A DNA stretch of 64,000 nt from positions 434,001-498,000 of the forward strand of contig JAYKKR010000001.1 in the NCBI GenBank assembly GCA_036971615.1. The letters run 5' to 3'. The stretch comes from Amyloporia xantha (lineage: Eukaryota; Basidiomycota; Agaricomycetes; Polyporales; Adustoporiaceae). Below are positions 22,502 to 34,611 of this stretch, piece by piece (position 1 is the first letter of the stretch; each line of letters starts with the position of its first letter). A program made the position numbers and the translations under genes. The notes under the pieces were generated by a model, which was given only the letters and a program-made list of their open reading frames with translations, was not told where the DNA came from and ran no database searches.

Positions 22502-25500
22502 TCACCGCGCTGCCAGGGCGTTCGTCCGTTCGAGGAGACCCTGCACTCGCCTACCCAGACGTTCTCCTTCCTTCTTACGCTCCCACACCTGGTACGCAGG
22601 AGTCTTCTTCTTGGGCATCCACGGCTTCACACCGTGGTCAGCACCTTCAGCTCTCCTCGCCCTCATGACCGACAGATCGACCACCCGCGGCGAAGACGTA
22701 TACTTGATGATGTCGCGGTACAGCAATTTCGACTCCGTATCCAGCGTTCGCAGCGTAGGCGGCGATGGTGGCTCGTCAGAGTCTGAATCTTCCGAGTCGG
22801 ATGCGGTAGAAGGCACAAGGGGCGGAGTAGGCTCTCGGCTGACAGGCTCGGGAAGCGGGGGCAACGACTCGATCTCCCTGAGGAGATCCTGGCCTCTGAG
22901 ATATGAGTTCTCGGTACGGAGGAAGCGGACGGTGCCGCGCAGGGCATCGATCTGATACACCGTTAGACCAGACCAGATCATTTCATCGAGAAAACACACC
23001 TGTTCCAGAAGATACGATGTCTCAAGACTGCCTTCGATGGGCACACTTTCTGGTTCTGCCTGTTGGGTGGTGGACGCTACAGCGGGGTTAGAACGGACTC
23101 CATCCCATTCTGCGACAAGTGCCACTCACGCTGTCGCTCATGATTGTTCGCCACTACCTTCAGCTTGGCGTTGTCCTGCTCCAGGGCATCCAAATCTGCT
23201 TGAAGCTGTTCCATAGCCTCCTCATATGCCCGCTCCTGCTTACGTGCCTTGCCCAATTCGTTCTCCAGATCGACAATAGTATCTGCCTGCTTCTTGACAG
23301 CCTCCGTACGCCGTTCCATAAGTTCGATCCTTACGGCCGCTTCTTGAATGTGCTGGTCTTTCGACTTGAGCGTGCGCGCCAGAGCCTGCATCTCGTCATT
23401 CAGCTGTGCAAGTTTCCGTTCCGCTTCCACATTGATTGCTGTGGCTGCTTTGATGTCGTCGATACGGACCACCCAAGGGGCCGTTCCGGAGACTATTCCA
23501 TGTAAGCACGCAATCGGATCAGATAGACAACCCCAACTCACTCTTAACCGTGTGCTCAGCCTCCAAGGCCAATGGAAGAAGTACGTTCGCCTCCTGAACC
23601 ACTCGCATGAAGTAGTCTGTCACACTGTCCCATGAAGATACTTCATTTTTGCCCTTGCCAACCGTGGAAGCAGCGATCTGTTTCACGTAGTCCAGGACAC
23701 TCGACAGCTTGAATGCAGATTTGGCACTTCGCACGTCACTGAGGTATGGCATGACTTCTTGCGCGAGCTAACACCAATGTATTAGTACCTAAAGCTGAAT
23801 GGAAGACACATGTCGATACTCACAGAGATACCAAAGTTAACGAGTTCTGGTACGATATTGTTGAGCGCTTGGAGCTGAGGAACAAGACCAGCTTTGAGAG
23901 CTGTAGAATCTTGTGTCAAGTCCTCCAGCCGTTTCGTAAGTTTCCTATAAGAGATTAACGTTAGAATATACAACGGCAAACATACAGGAGACATACCTCG
24001 AGAGTACTTTCGCTCCTCTGCACTGATCCAACGATCGCTGTAGAGGTCCAAAGAACTCCTGTTCAGGATCAACTGCTCCTATGTCTAACTCGACATCTGG
24101 AAACGTCTCAGTACTTCTTAACAGCAAAGCGACAAGACCCCTTACCGTCGTCCTTCATAATAGCAGCCACAGAAGTCTTGATGAGGCCGACAGACGCAGC
24201 AAACATATCGAGATCATGATCGAATGCCAGTGCAAACCCTAGCTCCCGTTCGCCGAGATCAAATTCGTAACCGTTGAAGTATGTCTCCGCTAGATGGTCG
24301 AACTGGGATTGTATCCTAATTGCAACAGTTACAGCAATCAGAAGAGAGCTCCATACATTACGAGATTACCCACTTTGCAGCGTCGCTGACACATTCCAGC
24401 TCTCGGAATTCCTCCCGACGGAGTAGGTCAATGTGCATATCAATGCGCTTCTCCATGGGTGCGATCTCGGGATAGATGCGGCCAATGTTCAGGAATGACT
24501 CTACGTCGCATTTGCGTAGAACTGCAGCGAACCGCTTGCAGGTCGTTGCCAGACTTGACAGACGACCTCTCATCTGCATAGAATGAAATGAGATTGTGAC
24601 ATTTTCACAACATGGCTTAAAGCAGTGCAACAGACCTCGCAAATCCCAACCAACCGGTCTGATACAGGGCCGTTCAAAGACTCCGGTAAGTTGTTGGTCT
24701 GGGCCACAATGGCGTTGATCAGATCGACCTTCAGCGCGAGACGTTGGAAGAACATGTAGCAGTTTGTAGCATCCATGTCAGACTCAACGTAGAGTTGAGG
24801 AAGATAAGGCTACAGTAGGAATAATTCCGTAGAGGGTTAGCAGTCCGGCCTCTGCTCAACGAAATAAGACCAGCGCACTTGAACAATGTTCAGCAGTTCA
24901 CGAGCCTCCCGAGCTTCGATCTTCTTGACTTCCAGATCGATATGCCGAGCCTGATTCTTCGACGCGGTCGATTGGAGTTTGAGATTGAGTGACATCATGG
25001 CAGCAGTCTGAGATGCAGCCGTAGCTGATTCGTGTTGAGCCGTCTGTGTCTCTGCCCTGAGAGCATCGAGTTCGCTGCATGGCTCGTAGTCAGAAAAGTA
25101 GTTAGTAACGTGTGAAGGAACAACAGACCTTTGCAAACTCATGACTAGCTCTCTGAATTGGCCGATCGTGTTTTCCAGGTCCTGGCATGCTTCGTCAAGC
25201 GTCGTGATCTTTGCCGCTTGTTCGCGGATCTGCGCATCCTTGGCATCTGCACAGCAGGTTGATTTCACATTAGTATGAATGCGGAAAAGGGGAGGATAAC
25301 TCCGACTCACCGAGATCCTCCTGCATCGCTTTCTCAGTCTCAACATGATTCTCTTCAAGTTCATCATTAAGCTCCTTGAGAGCTTCGAGATCCTCAATGG
25401 TGATGCGCATTTCCTCGATTTTCTGCGTTTCAAAAGACAGACTATCAAGACCAGCACTGATGGAAGTTTGAGGAGGATACATACCTCACCGAGCATGAGA

Positions 25501-27208
25501 TTCCGCTCTGTCAGCTGTACAAGCATCTCTTCCGCTCCCAGGGCGTCATCGAGCTGTACTTTGAGTTCCTCAACTTGAGTCTCAGCATTTGTCAGCTTGT
25601 AGAGTGTCTCTTCATATTGCGCTGACAGTCGACACTGTTTATAATGAATATATACTGAAGAGAAGTTGATACTTACCCTGCAGCTCGTCAAGATTGGTAA
25701 CATCCTTTTCCATCTCCGCAATGCGCTTGCGTTGTTCCACCTCTGTTTCTTGAGAGATGTCACGAAGACTGGACAGAAGTTGAGAGATCTGTCAATGGCT
25801 TCCAAGGACTGAATAGAACCAACCGGATAAGTGCCTCTTTGAGTCGTTCGTTCTGTTTCTCTAGTTGTATGCAAGCTAAAGATTGCTTGGCAGAATGATC
25901 ACCTGTGTCTCCGTCTTCTTCTCCTCCTATTGGCCTGCAAGGTCAACGTGAATGTTACAAAATATGGGAAAGAGGGGCACATACCGCCGCCTTCCCTCAA
26001 GACCTGTAATTCAACTTCTACCACCGCAAGCCTTTCCTTGACTTCCTCCAGCTCTGCTTCTGCAATCTCCGCGCGCTCCTCGGCCATCTCCTTGTCCAAC
26101 ATGGACATCTCGAGTTGCTCTTGCGTATCGACGATGCGATTCTCTGCTAGCTGGGCGAGTTGCTGTGCATCTGCCAGTTCGCGCCGCGTTGCAATGAGCT
26201 CGGTCTGCTGCGAATTTAGCTTTGCCTGTAGCTTCGGGCGCAGCGCGACAAACGATTCTGCTTCAGACAGCCGCGTCTCGAGCTCGCGGACATGCCGTGC
26301 ATCGTCCGCGCGCTTGGCCTCCAATACACGGATTTTGGCGCGGAGCTCTTGCACCTCCTGATCGTCCTGGACTCGCTGATAGGGTGAGGTCAGTTGGGTA
26401 AGTAACGTAGAATTGCGATACTGGCTTCGCAAAACTTACGACTGGTGTGCTGGGACGAGAGGGCCCTTGGACCACAACAGGAGAATCGGGTTCTGGTTCT
26501 GGTTCGGACACACGGCGTAGTAGCGAGGGCTGCTGCGGAGGGTGAGCCGGTGCGAGCGTCTTCGGAAATGGCTTCGAAGGCGCCTCTTGGATGGGGGAAT
26601 CAAAGCTTCGTTGGCGAGTCACAGTTGGGCTTAGGGTAGGGTCGATTTGCAGAGACGGCTGTCGTGACAAGGCACTCCTGGATTGTAGCGCAAGTGGTGG
26701 CGTACGCTTCGTAGGCGAGCCAAGACGCGCGCTACGGGGAGACGTCAGGGAAGCAGCACTTGTGGAGGGCTTTGCAGGACTTCCAGCTCGCGGAGAAGAA
26801 GGGGCAGTACGTCCGGGTGACGATGGGACGGCGCGGACGGATGGGACTCGACCAAGACTGCCTGTCCTCTGATGTCCGAGTGAGGACCTCACAGCAGTAG
26901 GCTAATCAAAGGATGGGCATAAAGCAGAGGTGTGGGGAGCTCGTATAAGAGAAACTCACGGCAGGCGGGGGAGGAGGCTCTAGAGAGATGATCTTGACTT
27001 GGCTGGGTCTAACGAAGACACCATAATTGGGCTTGCTTGTGAAATATTTCACGCCCTGTACTGTACCATCATTCTTCCCATGCGGTTCTGACAACTCAAT
27101 GCCAACCCATCGTCCGGGGGAGAAGGAGGTTGCACCACAAAATCGAACAACGCCTCGACCCGCGGGGACTTCAACTATAGCACCAGGGGGAGGCTCTGTC
27201 GGCGCCAT
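22502..27208 (-). CDS. DCTN1: Dynactin large subunit p150/Glued
   Basis: Largest dynactin subunit, linking the dynein motor to microtubule plus ends and cargo. The N-terminus is a CAP-Gly domain: GRGVVRFCGATSFSPGRWVG, the GKNDG motif at residues 44-48, then GVKYF and NYGVFVRPSQVKII. A long Ser/Pro/Arg-rich basic linker follows, as in p150 proteins where it adds microtubule affinity. Next comes an extended coiled coil (VRELETRLSEAESF, ERAEIAEAELEEVKERL). The dynactin domain includes FALDHDLDMFAASVGLIKTS. The C-terminal part has a second coiled coil and ends in a short basic tail (NALAAR). More than fifteen introns interrupt the gene, most about 50-60 nt. The start ATG is the first in frame, immediately before the CAP-Gly. 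The length (well over 1,000 residues) fits fungal p150. Confidence 0.93.
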
Positions 27209-28489
27209 CGAATGTTCTTATTCGTCCTGATAAATGATGAACGTTGTGCTAGTCGAATAGTCTTCAATTGTCGCCAGTTTCAAGTTGTCGCGCGTCCACT
27301 CCGCTACCCTCGGACAGTACGTGCTGCCTTTCCGTGTTCAGATTGAGTTATGTTGCCCAATAGAATGAAGTCCCAAAAGAATGTTTGCTGAATGTGCAGG
27401 TGCAGGAGAATCTAGTATGTTTGCTATGCCATAGCCCGCTACAAGACGCGTTCTGCATTGCAAGTACGAAGTACTATGTCACGTGCACAAAGTAAGCGCG
27501 CCGAGTGGAAGCAGGCCTGGACCTGGCCGCCTGGTGACTGCTTGCACCGTGGGCCGGGCCAGTCTCGCTCACTGTCTTCATGAATCTTTACGAAAGTACT
27601 CTAGAAGGCTTAACCATAAAATTGCTAAGGACTCAGTTGAGACGGTCTATAAACAAGTACGAGTGACTGATATACGCTTTATCACCGTATACTTCACGTC
27701 TCTTCCAGACAATCTCAATGGTGATCATCGCTATGAAAGTCGACGTCCTGCTACCAACTCTGAGTGTCGTGATGAATTTCCGTTTCTTTACAGCCATTTC
27801 GTATCTAACTATTGTTCCCGATTTATAGTGACCACTGTGGGACGTACATCCTGCCACGGATGGCTTGATATGCTTTCAATAACTCGTAACGAACGATGAT
27901 AGTATCAAACCAGGCACTGAATCATTCCCGGTTGCGACTGTGCTCCGTTAGGTCAAGCACATAGTCTCCCGTATCTGTTGTAAGTGATCGCCTTTCTTTG
28001 TATTTTGTCGGCACCGTGTAGCACACGCGAGGCCGAAGCAAAATACTAGATGTGTACACGGCACGCGTCTCAAATAGCCTGGTAACTGCGGTATTCCCTC
28101 TCTCATTTCGATTAGTAGCAGAGGCCAGCATCTCAACTGGCATGCTTGCTCTCTAAGCTCTTGACGTATCTGTAGATCAGCTCTTCGCCCTTGGGCCGCT
28201 TTTGCGCCACCGGAGTGGCCTCGTCGCCATTTCTAGCCAGTGGCTGAGCCAAAGCTGTGGCCGAAGTTTCTAGTCCGCTTTAGCACACACCACACATGCC
28301 GTACAAGGCGAACAATGGTATTCCTGACAACACCCAGAGGGCCACTCCGGTTACCAACCTGCATAAATAGAGCGCAAGATATGCCAATGGAACCCACTCA
28401 CCTTTTTCCCTCCGAACCACTCCTATTTGAGTTCCTTGCACTTTTTGCATTTGTTTCCTACATCCCACGAACCGTATACTCCATATACC
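27209..28489. other. Divergent intergenic region dynactin / homeodomain gene B
   Basis: About 1.28 kb with both promoters. Frames of up to 138 codons (27483-27899) lack any recognisable domain and are treated as chance. Confidence 0.5.
28362..28370 (+). promoter_or_regulatory. TATA-like box of homeodomain gene B
   Basis: CATAAATAG about 120 bases upstream of the ATG at 28490. Positional inference; gene A has a TATTTATA at a similar distance. Confidence 0.4.
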
Positions 28490-29304
28490 ATGTCTGCACA
28501 TTTCAGCACCCCTATCACTCCTCCTGCCCATGACGCCAACGTCACCAACACGTCCGGATCCGCACATTCTGTGCTTGTCAGGGACGGCATCTGGATCAAG
28601 AGCGACCGCCATCACCTACCGTCCTTTTCACCCGCAGACCACGATGCGGTCATCGCTCTTGTATCGCTGATGCGCACTCCAGCCCCGGCCAGTGCCAGCC
28701 GGGGCGCGTCGGCTCTCCCTGCGCGGCGTGTCCCCACCCGCACGTCCACAGGGAAGGTGGACGGCCGCCGGAAGAAAAGCGCTCGATCGAGTGCCGCGAG
28801 GACGGGCAAGGAGCGCCAGGAGATGGAAGACTCGGTGCGCGAACAGTGGAAGGCCCAAGCAAAGGCAATCGAGGTGTCGCGCGGGACACAGGCGAACGAC
28901 TTCCAACTGTTCGTCATGAACTGGGTCTTCCGGGAGGTGACTCCATATCCCGACGAGACGTGGATGGCACTCGTGTCCATCGGGGTGAAGCGGTACGTCC
29001 AATTATTTGCTCTGAGCGACGCCGGTTGGATGAGGGCGCTGATATCAACGTCTTCCTCGGTAGATCGCTGTCCCAGGTAAAGCACTGGTTCAGCAACCAG
29101 CGGCAGGTCGCTACCCGGTCGAGTGCGGGCCTGCAAGCCGATCTGCAGGCTGTCGCGGTGGACGACCGATCGATGCGCTTGCGGAAAATGGCACTCGCGG
29201 ACCCCCATGTGTCTTGGTCCGACGCCAAGTTCAAGGCCGCGCTGGACCACGTCCTGCGCGTTCAGCGGGAAAAGTTCGAGGCGCAACTAGCTGCGAGCCG
29301 ATGA
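28490..29304 (+). CDS. Small TALE-type homeodomain transcription factor (copy B)
   Basis: Predicted DNA-binding regulator of 247 residues, paralogue of the gene at 6431-7177. An intron at 28993-29063 splits an Arg codon within the homeodomain, as in copy A. Spliced helices read FQLFVMNWVFREVTPYPDET, with the TALE Pro-Tyr-Pro loop, and RSLSQVKHWFSNQRQ for helix 3 with W-F-x-N-x-R. A basic region precedes the domain (GRRKKSARSSAARTGKE) and may be a nuclear signal. After the homeodomain, a short helical tail ends at TGA. The N-terminus is Ser/Thr/Pro-rich. A large minus-strand frame over the same region is a shadow. No HD2-type partner lies beside it. Its role in development or cluster control is not determined. 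Confidence 0.88.
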
Positions 29305-30946
29305 CCACCGATATACGTTCATGCTGTGGTGAGGCTTGATATAGGACGCTGAATCTGTCATCGAGGACATGGGGATATCCATCCTAATTATTTTTATTGG
29401 TATCACATTCTGGTAGATTTTATTGTACAGGTGGAGTAACAACTATAATGCAATACAACCTCTGCATCCGAAATATCTTATGGCAGAGTTGTCGCTGAAC
29501 TGGCCGCGTCACCTCCAGTTGACTGAGTGGAAAGCACTTTCGACAATCCGTATATCATGGAGCCAGTCCGCAACGGGCTGAAACTTACCACCGATGCACT
29601 AGCCTCGACATCTTTTACGGTCCTATGCGGCCAACATGATGCTAAAAGTAAGCCATTATCAAATAGCCTTGCCCCCACACCACAAGCTGATTACGATATC
29701 ACCCAGAACGACTGCGCGATAGTGATAAACGGCGACTGCTCGTGCTTCCCTGTACTTGGGCACTAACGTCTACGCTTGAGGCGCTTTGAGGGCACATGCG
29801 CCTCTGTGGACGTGCAGCCACTCCGGTTATCGCGCAGTCTAATTTCGTGTGGGTACGCGTACCCTGAATTATTCTCATATTTAGTACGGTTGATAGATCG
29901 ATTACCGGTAGCAATTTTTACGATCCATCAGGACCCGCAGAATCTGTCTTCGACGCGCTAGGAAGTATAACTGTCACGCAGATGCGACACGGTCAACTAT
30001 TACGAATCATTTCAAGTTCTTATTTTGATGACCCTACTCTCAGGGATCAGTCTGACATCATTTCTTTCATGTATTCAGGTCCAATTGTTGGACAGGCTTG
30101 TGACCGTATAGTCCATACGTCTGTCTATCCTATGTATGGTAAATTCAGACATGACTTTACTTCGACCCATATGGTGTCCGATGCACTCGACTAATTGCGA
30201 ATGTACACGGAACATAAAAGCAGACGGACTGCATTGGAAACGGGCTGTCCTATATCATTCGATTTTGCCTAAATCATCACGGTCCGTCTCAGAAGGTCCA
30301 CGATGTGGTAACACTCGTCAATCCTAGTTGGTCATCATCCTAAAATTGTCCAGTCTAAAACGCGCACGGTTGCTCCTTCCCTGCATTGCCTACAAACGGA
30401 CACAATGTTTCCACTCCTGCTTAAAGTTGGCTGCCGCGGACGTGAATTTATCCGTAGGCTATGAACTCGACATGCATTCACGTCACTGATACCGGTGTCT
30501 AGAGTCTATATAGACGCACAACGAACTTACTCCCTGCAGGACGAGCACAAGATCAGCGGTCAAATTTTCCTCGGCGACTATCTACAGCACTGGCATGGAA
30601 GACCGGTGTCAGTGCAAACGATGGGGCGTCGATGTTCGTGCCGATCGGAATTTCTGATAACAGAGCATCCTGTTCCATCACTGCTGCGACATCCGTCAGC
30701 CGGGCTCTTTGATTATGTTACGAACATAACTGTGAGCGTCTGAGAACATCTACCCTCTATCATTACTGCTACTGAAAACAAGTACTATACATATTCCTCG
30801 CGACTATCAACTTGAGGGAAAGGGCGGAGGGGTGAAAATACGAATAGTGGGGGATTTGAAAGACAACATATCTATGGATACAACTTTCCACGCTAAAGTT
30901 ACAGAGAATACAAGCTGATCGAGTTACCTGGGTGTCGCACAATCCC
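29305..30946. other. Gene-poor stretch
   Basis: About 1.6 kb. The longest frames (29527-29766 plus, 29478-29678 minus) show no domain. No repeat or RNA gene was recognised. It lies between the 3' ends of homeodomain gene B and the FMN split-barrel gene. Confidence 0.5.
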
Positions 30947-31704
30947 TCATGGGACAATGATCTGCTCCGTCCAATCCTCACCGTTCCTTACAAATCTGGT
31001 TCTTTGGTTCGGCTTTACCCCCAACTGCACCCAATCTACTTCGACCGCCTCGATCAGAACAAGGGCGAAATTACGCAGCGCTTGCTCCTGGTTATGTTTG
31101 TCCTCCTCGCTTTCCGCTTCGCCCAACTTTGGCACCGTCTGCGGCCATTTCTTGGCGTCCTCGTAAGATTCCATAACGCTTCCCGGAGGAGGCCTGCACC
31201 AGCTTGCTTTCATGTGCGTACTCATGTTGTCGAATACGTCCAGTCGCTTCTTCTCCCAGTCAAATCCTTCCTCGTCCATTTTGTTCAAGGCGAGAGATGG
31301 TGCAAGGGGAGTGTCCGCTTCGGACTTCGCGTGAGGGGAAGGGACGACCCGCACCGGGCCATAGATGCGAAACTGATCCTGGGAGCCTGCCATCCACCAG
31401 CAGAGCTCTGCGCGTGATAGAGTCTTCATCTGGGAGACCTTCGGGGTGCGAAAATCGGTAGTAGTGAGGATGACCGGAAGATGCGGGGATCCCTCGGGTT
31501 GTAGCATATCACGATGAACTACGGTACGAGCGCGAGGCGCATTACCAGCGTCTATGGTCGCAAGTTGATACACTGATCGGAGAATGAACTCGCGTTAGAA
31601 AAGGTTTCTCCATAGTGGGAAGTCACCATACCATTCTGTCCCTTATTTTCCGGGAGGCTGAGGGCCTTAGAAAGCGCGCTTTTCCACCGCGGTGTAGACG
31701 CCAT
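30947..31704 (-). CDS. FMN-binding split-barrel protein, pyridoxamine 5'-phosphate oxidase-like (Alr4036 type)
   Basis: Predicted flavin-binding oxidoreductase of 232 residues with one intron at 31573-31631. Splicing joins MASTPRWKSALSKALSLPEN to VYQLATIDAGNAPRARTVVH. The latter is the first strand pair of the split barrel with the FMN phosphate-binding Arg. A central ILTTTDFRTPKVSQM segment and AELCWWMAGSQDQFRIYGPV match the family's conserved middle. A C-terminal WVQLGVKPNQRTRFV completes the barrel. The N-terminal Trp-Lys and the C-terminal shape match the fungal Alr4036-type PNPOx family rather than true PdxH. The family uses FMN; its substrates are mostly unknown. It is the nearest candidate tailoring-type enzyme to the terpene synthases, 1.7 kb from the first, but a link is only positional. 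Confidence 0.82.
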
Positions 31705-33367
31705 ATGGAAGTAGGAAAGATGGGGCTATTGGGACTTGACGTCGGGGCGGTGTAGGTACGATAGCAAATGCGCATGCCAGTGGTCTGTGTGGGCACCAGT
31801 AGACGCCATCACAAACAGCGCCAAACTCCGGATATAATTGGTAACCGGCGTCTAAAGCAGTACGTTCAGACTGTCAATGCATGTCGTGCAACTAAGGGAG
31901 CGTTATGTAGGTGACCAGTCGTCGTGTTACTAACATGTTTGCTCACATAGTAGCCCATCCTATTGCTACTAAATACGGAGGCGCACTGTTCAACTCAGGT
32001 GCCAGCATGTTCAACAGGACGCGGATTCTTCATGACCGCGAACGGTTCACAGCGAGCGACCAAGTGTGCGTAAAACTTCTGTCCCAATTAATTTGCATGA
32101 ACGTATTCGAATATGCGGTATATCACTCATAGCACTGAAGCTTTCAGTGAGACAGTGACTGATAATATTGAGGGAATACTCTGGAATTTGCTCTAAAATA
32201 TGCTAGCGCCAGGAGGAACGGCTCCTTTGTAGTTCCGATACGTGAGGTACGCTGCAGTGCCTATTCACATACACTACACCGGCAGGTTGGCCACAGATTG
32301 GGGCAATTTGCCTTCTCCATGGATCACAGTCGTTCTGAATCATGTTCTGTTCTACGAACTTATGTACAAGGTTCATTCATCACTAATGGGGTGTAGCCGC
32401 ATGCATCTGTTTCTATACACTGATACGCCTTATCCCAGAAAGAACTCGTACGTTACGAGGGAACTTGATTCTCCGAGAGAAGCTCTCCTTCAAATGTGCT
32501 CATGAGCGGCGTACTGATATGAGGTACTACACGATGCCTGATTACGCGGTGAATGACTGTAGGAAGTTGGTCCCTCGATGTTCTGGGGACTCATCTAGGC
32601 TCAAAGTTGTATTCAATTTCGATCTCTTCGTGCGAGGCTTGCAAAAGTCATCGCAGTTCGCTCTGCCCACTGGTGCGATCTCTTCCTTATCATGCAGCCT
32701 CCTCCACATGATCTGATGTGAATCTTTTACCGTATTTCATTCAGTAGGATGCAGCAAGGGTCAACTTGTGACGGCATTGCTCACGTCTGGAGATAGCACC
32801 GAGTGCCATCAGGCTTGGAAGCAAGCTTTCAGCCGTTTCATGGCGCAGGTCAGTCCTTATTTGTTCTTTCATGTTTTAGGCGCTACTAGGATCACGTCGT
32901 CGGTTAGGCGCCTGCGCGTATTCCGATGAGTTCTTCCTAACGCTTTAGGCAGTGCGACGCTCGTAAAAACTTCGGTCTTATGTTGTAATCAAGCAAGTGT
33001 CAGTCTGGTGTCGATATGCTTCCGATGTAGATCAATTGGTCGAACAGATGACAGATTCTCCTAGTGGATATCTAATTCCAATCGTGTCTCCGTTTCTCCT
33101 CGGTATGAAGCTCATTGGTCGGCGTTGCCAGCTAGCCCTCGTGGAGCTGATCAAATTTTACGGTTCAGATCCATAGTAAGTAATTCTGTTCTAGACGCAC
33201 TTGACCGGTTAGCTGGCTAGCACTTTGTCTGCCCTCTGACACACAAATGTTGGTGGAGTTTATGCGATGAACAGGGCAACCAGTATAAGCCTATAAGATG
33301 GGACTCAAGGTTTTGCTCTCCTTATCACCTTGCCCCCGTCCTCACAGCAAATTCTCATTTCTGACCA
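31705..33367. other. Intergenic / promoter region of terpene synthase 1
   Basis: About 1.66 kb with no conserved frame. A TATAAG-like sequence around 33290 could serve the downstream gene. Confidence 0.45.
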
Positions 33368-34611
33368 ATGTCTGTCATCCGCGACTCCAGGTACGCCCAT
33401 CACTTTGAACGCATTTCTTTTCTTCAACGGAGAATCTTAAATCTTAGTGCGAATGTCGATCACTTCGACGAGACCCGTGTTTCCAACGCGGTTAATGATG
33501 TGGCGAGAAATGTAAGGTCATATCTGCACACGTAGCTCGCCGCTGACTTTCTTCGTGGCGGAAGGCTTCTGTACTCGCTATCGCCAAAGTGGCTATCCGT
33601 GATTTTTTGACACGAATGGGTTACGCCGAACCGGACTGTCCGCGCGACATCGAGCTCGAGGCTCGTGTCAAGAAGATCACCCAAACTTGGGCCTTTGAGA
33701 AGAGAATCCATCCGCACATCGTCACGGCGCTCGTGCTGACAGAAACGGCATATCGCCACCTTTCCGACATTGATGCCAAGGTCGCCATCACTATTTTTAC
33801 CGCATTCGCTACTAGCATGGACGATCCGGCCATCCTGGACGCATTGGAATCCCACGAGTTCCACAGTCGACTGTGCAGTGGGACTATCCAGCAAGACGAT
33901 GGGATGCTTGGTGCATTCACAAAGCATCTGGCAGACATGAAGAAATATTTCCCGCCATTTGGTGCGGCCACCATCATTGCTTCAGCTCTGCAATTTGTGA
34001 ATGTGTCGATTATCGAGAATACTACGAGCAGTGTGCCTTTGCACCCAAGCTCACTTCCCTTCTTGGAGTATCGGCGGGGCATGAGCGGCGTCTACGAGGC
34101 TTATACTTGCTTCATCTTCGAGGGATGTAGTTTCCCCGATGCCAGTGTGTATATGCAAGTGATCCCGTAAGTTCCAGTGTGTTGAAGCATTGAAGCATAT
34201 CGCTTACTAACTGGGTTTAGTGACGCCGGCCTATACATTGATTATGCCAAGTAAGTATATTCATTCTGGTCATGAAATCTCTTGAATCAGGTGTCCTTTT
34301 TCAGCGACATTTTGTCTTTTTACAAGGAAGAGCTGCAGGGAGAAACAGCCAATTATGTCCACGATCGCGCTATTGTCACCGGGAAGGATCCGTTGGACAC
34401 ACTTCGCGAAGTCATCAACGAGGCATCCAGTGCAGCACAGCGCGTGCGGGACATTCTAGGCGAAGGGCCGGCCAGAGACGCTTGGGACAACTTCACGATG
34501 GGATACATTAGGTTTCATTCTGGTAGTCCTCGATACCGTCTGCAGGACATCCTTGGGGCTACAAACAAGTATCTCATAGAGACTGCTGAGTGGGCTCGTA
34601 CCAGTGATTGA
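33368..34611 (+). CDS. Tri5-like terpene synthase 1
   Basis: Predicted class I sesquiterpene synthase of the trichodiene-synthase-like family (farnesyl diphosphate cyclisation, Mg2+-dependent), 341 residues. Five exons: 33368-33390, 33448-33511, 33565-34166 (602 nt), 34221-34250 (30 nt) and 34305-34611. The acidic motif is MDDPAILD. The NSE triad, completed by splicing, is NDILSFYKE, and the C-terminal basic motif is SPRYRL. YAEPDCPRDIELEARVKKI and LPFLEYRRGMSG are shared with copies 2 and 5. Compared with Fusarium trichodiene synthase only the second Asp pair of DDSKDDP seems kept. Product cannot be predicted; trichodiene should not be assumed. The gene is one half of a tandem pair with copy 2, 840 bases downstream, and belongs to the same subgroup. 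Confidence 0.9.

Noticed and set aside
25930..26361. Ser-rich plus-strand frame of 143 codons
   Set aside because: Complement of the dynactin coiled coil, which naturally gives Ser-rich antisense frames.
27483..27899. Plus-strand frame of 138 codons in the dynactin/homeodomain spacer
   Set aside because: No domain, low-complexity or signal features; likely chance.
28612..29286. Minus-strand frame of 224 codons
   Set aside because: Antisense shadow of homeodomain gene B, which has clear motifs and a splice-consistent structure.
6431..29304. Mating-type HD locus
   Set aside because: The two homeodomain proteins are paralogues 21 kb apart and both TALE-like; no HD2-type gene lies next to either, as a mating locus would require.
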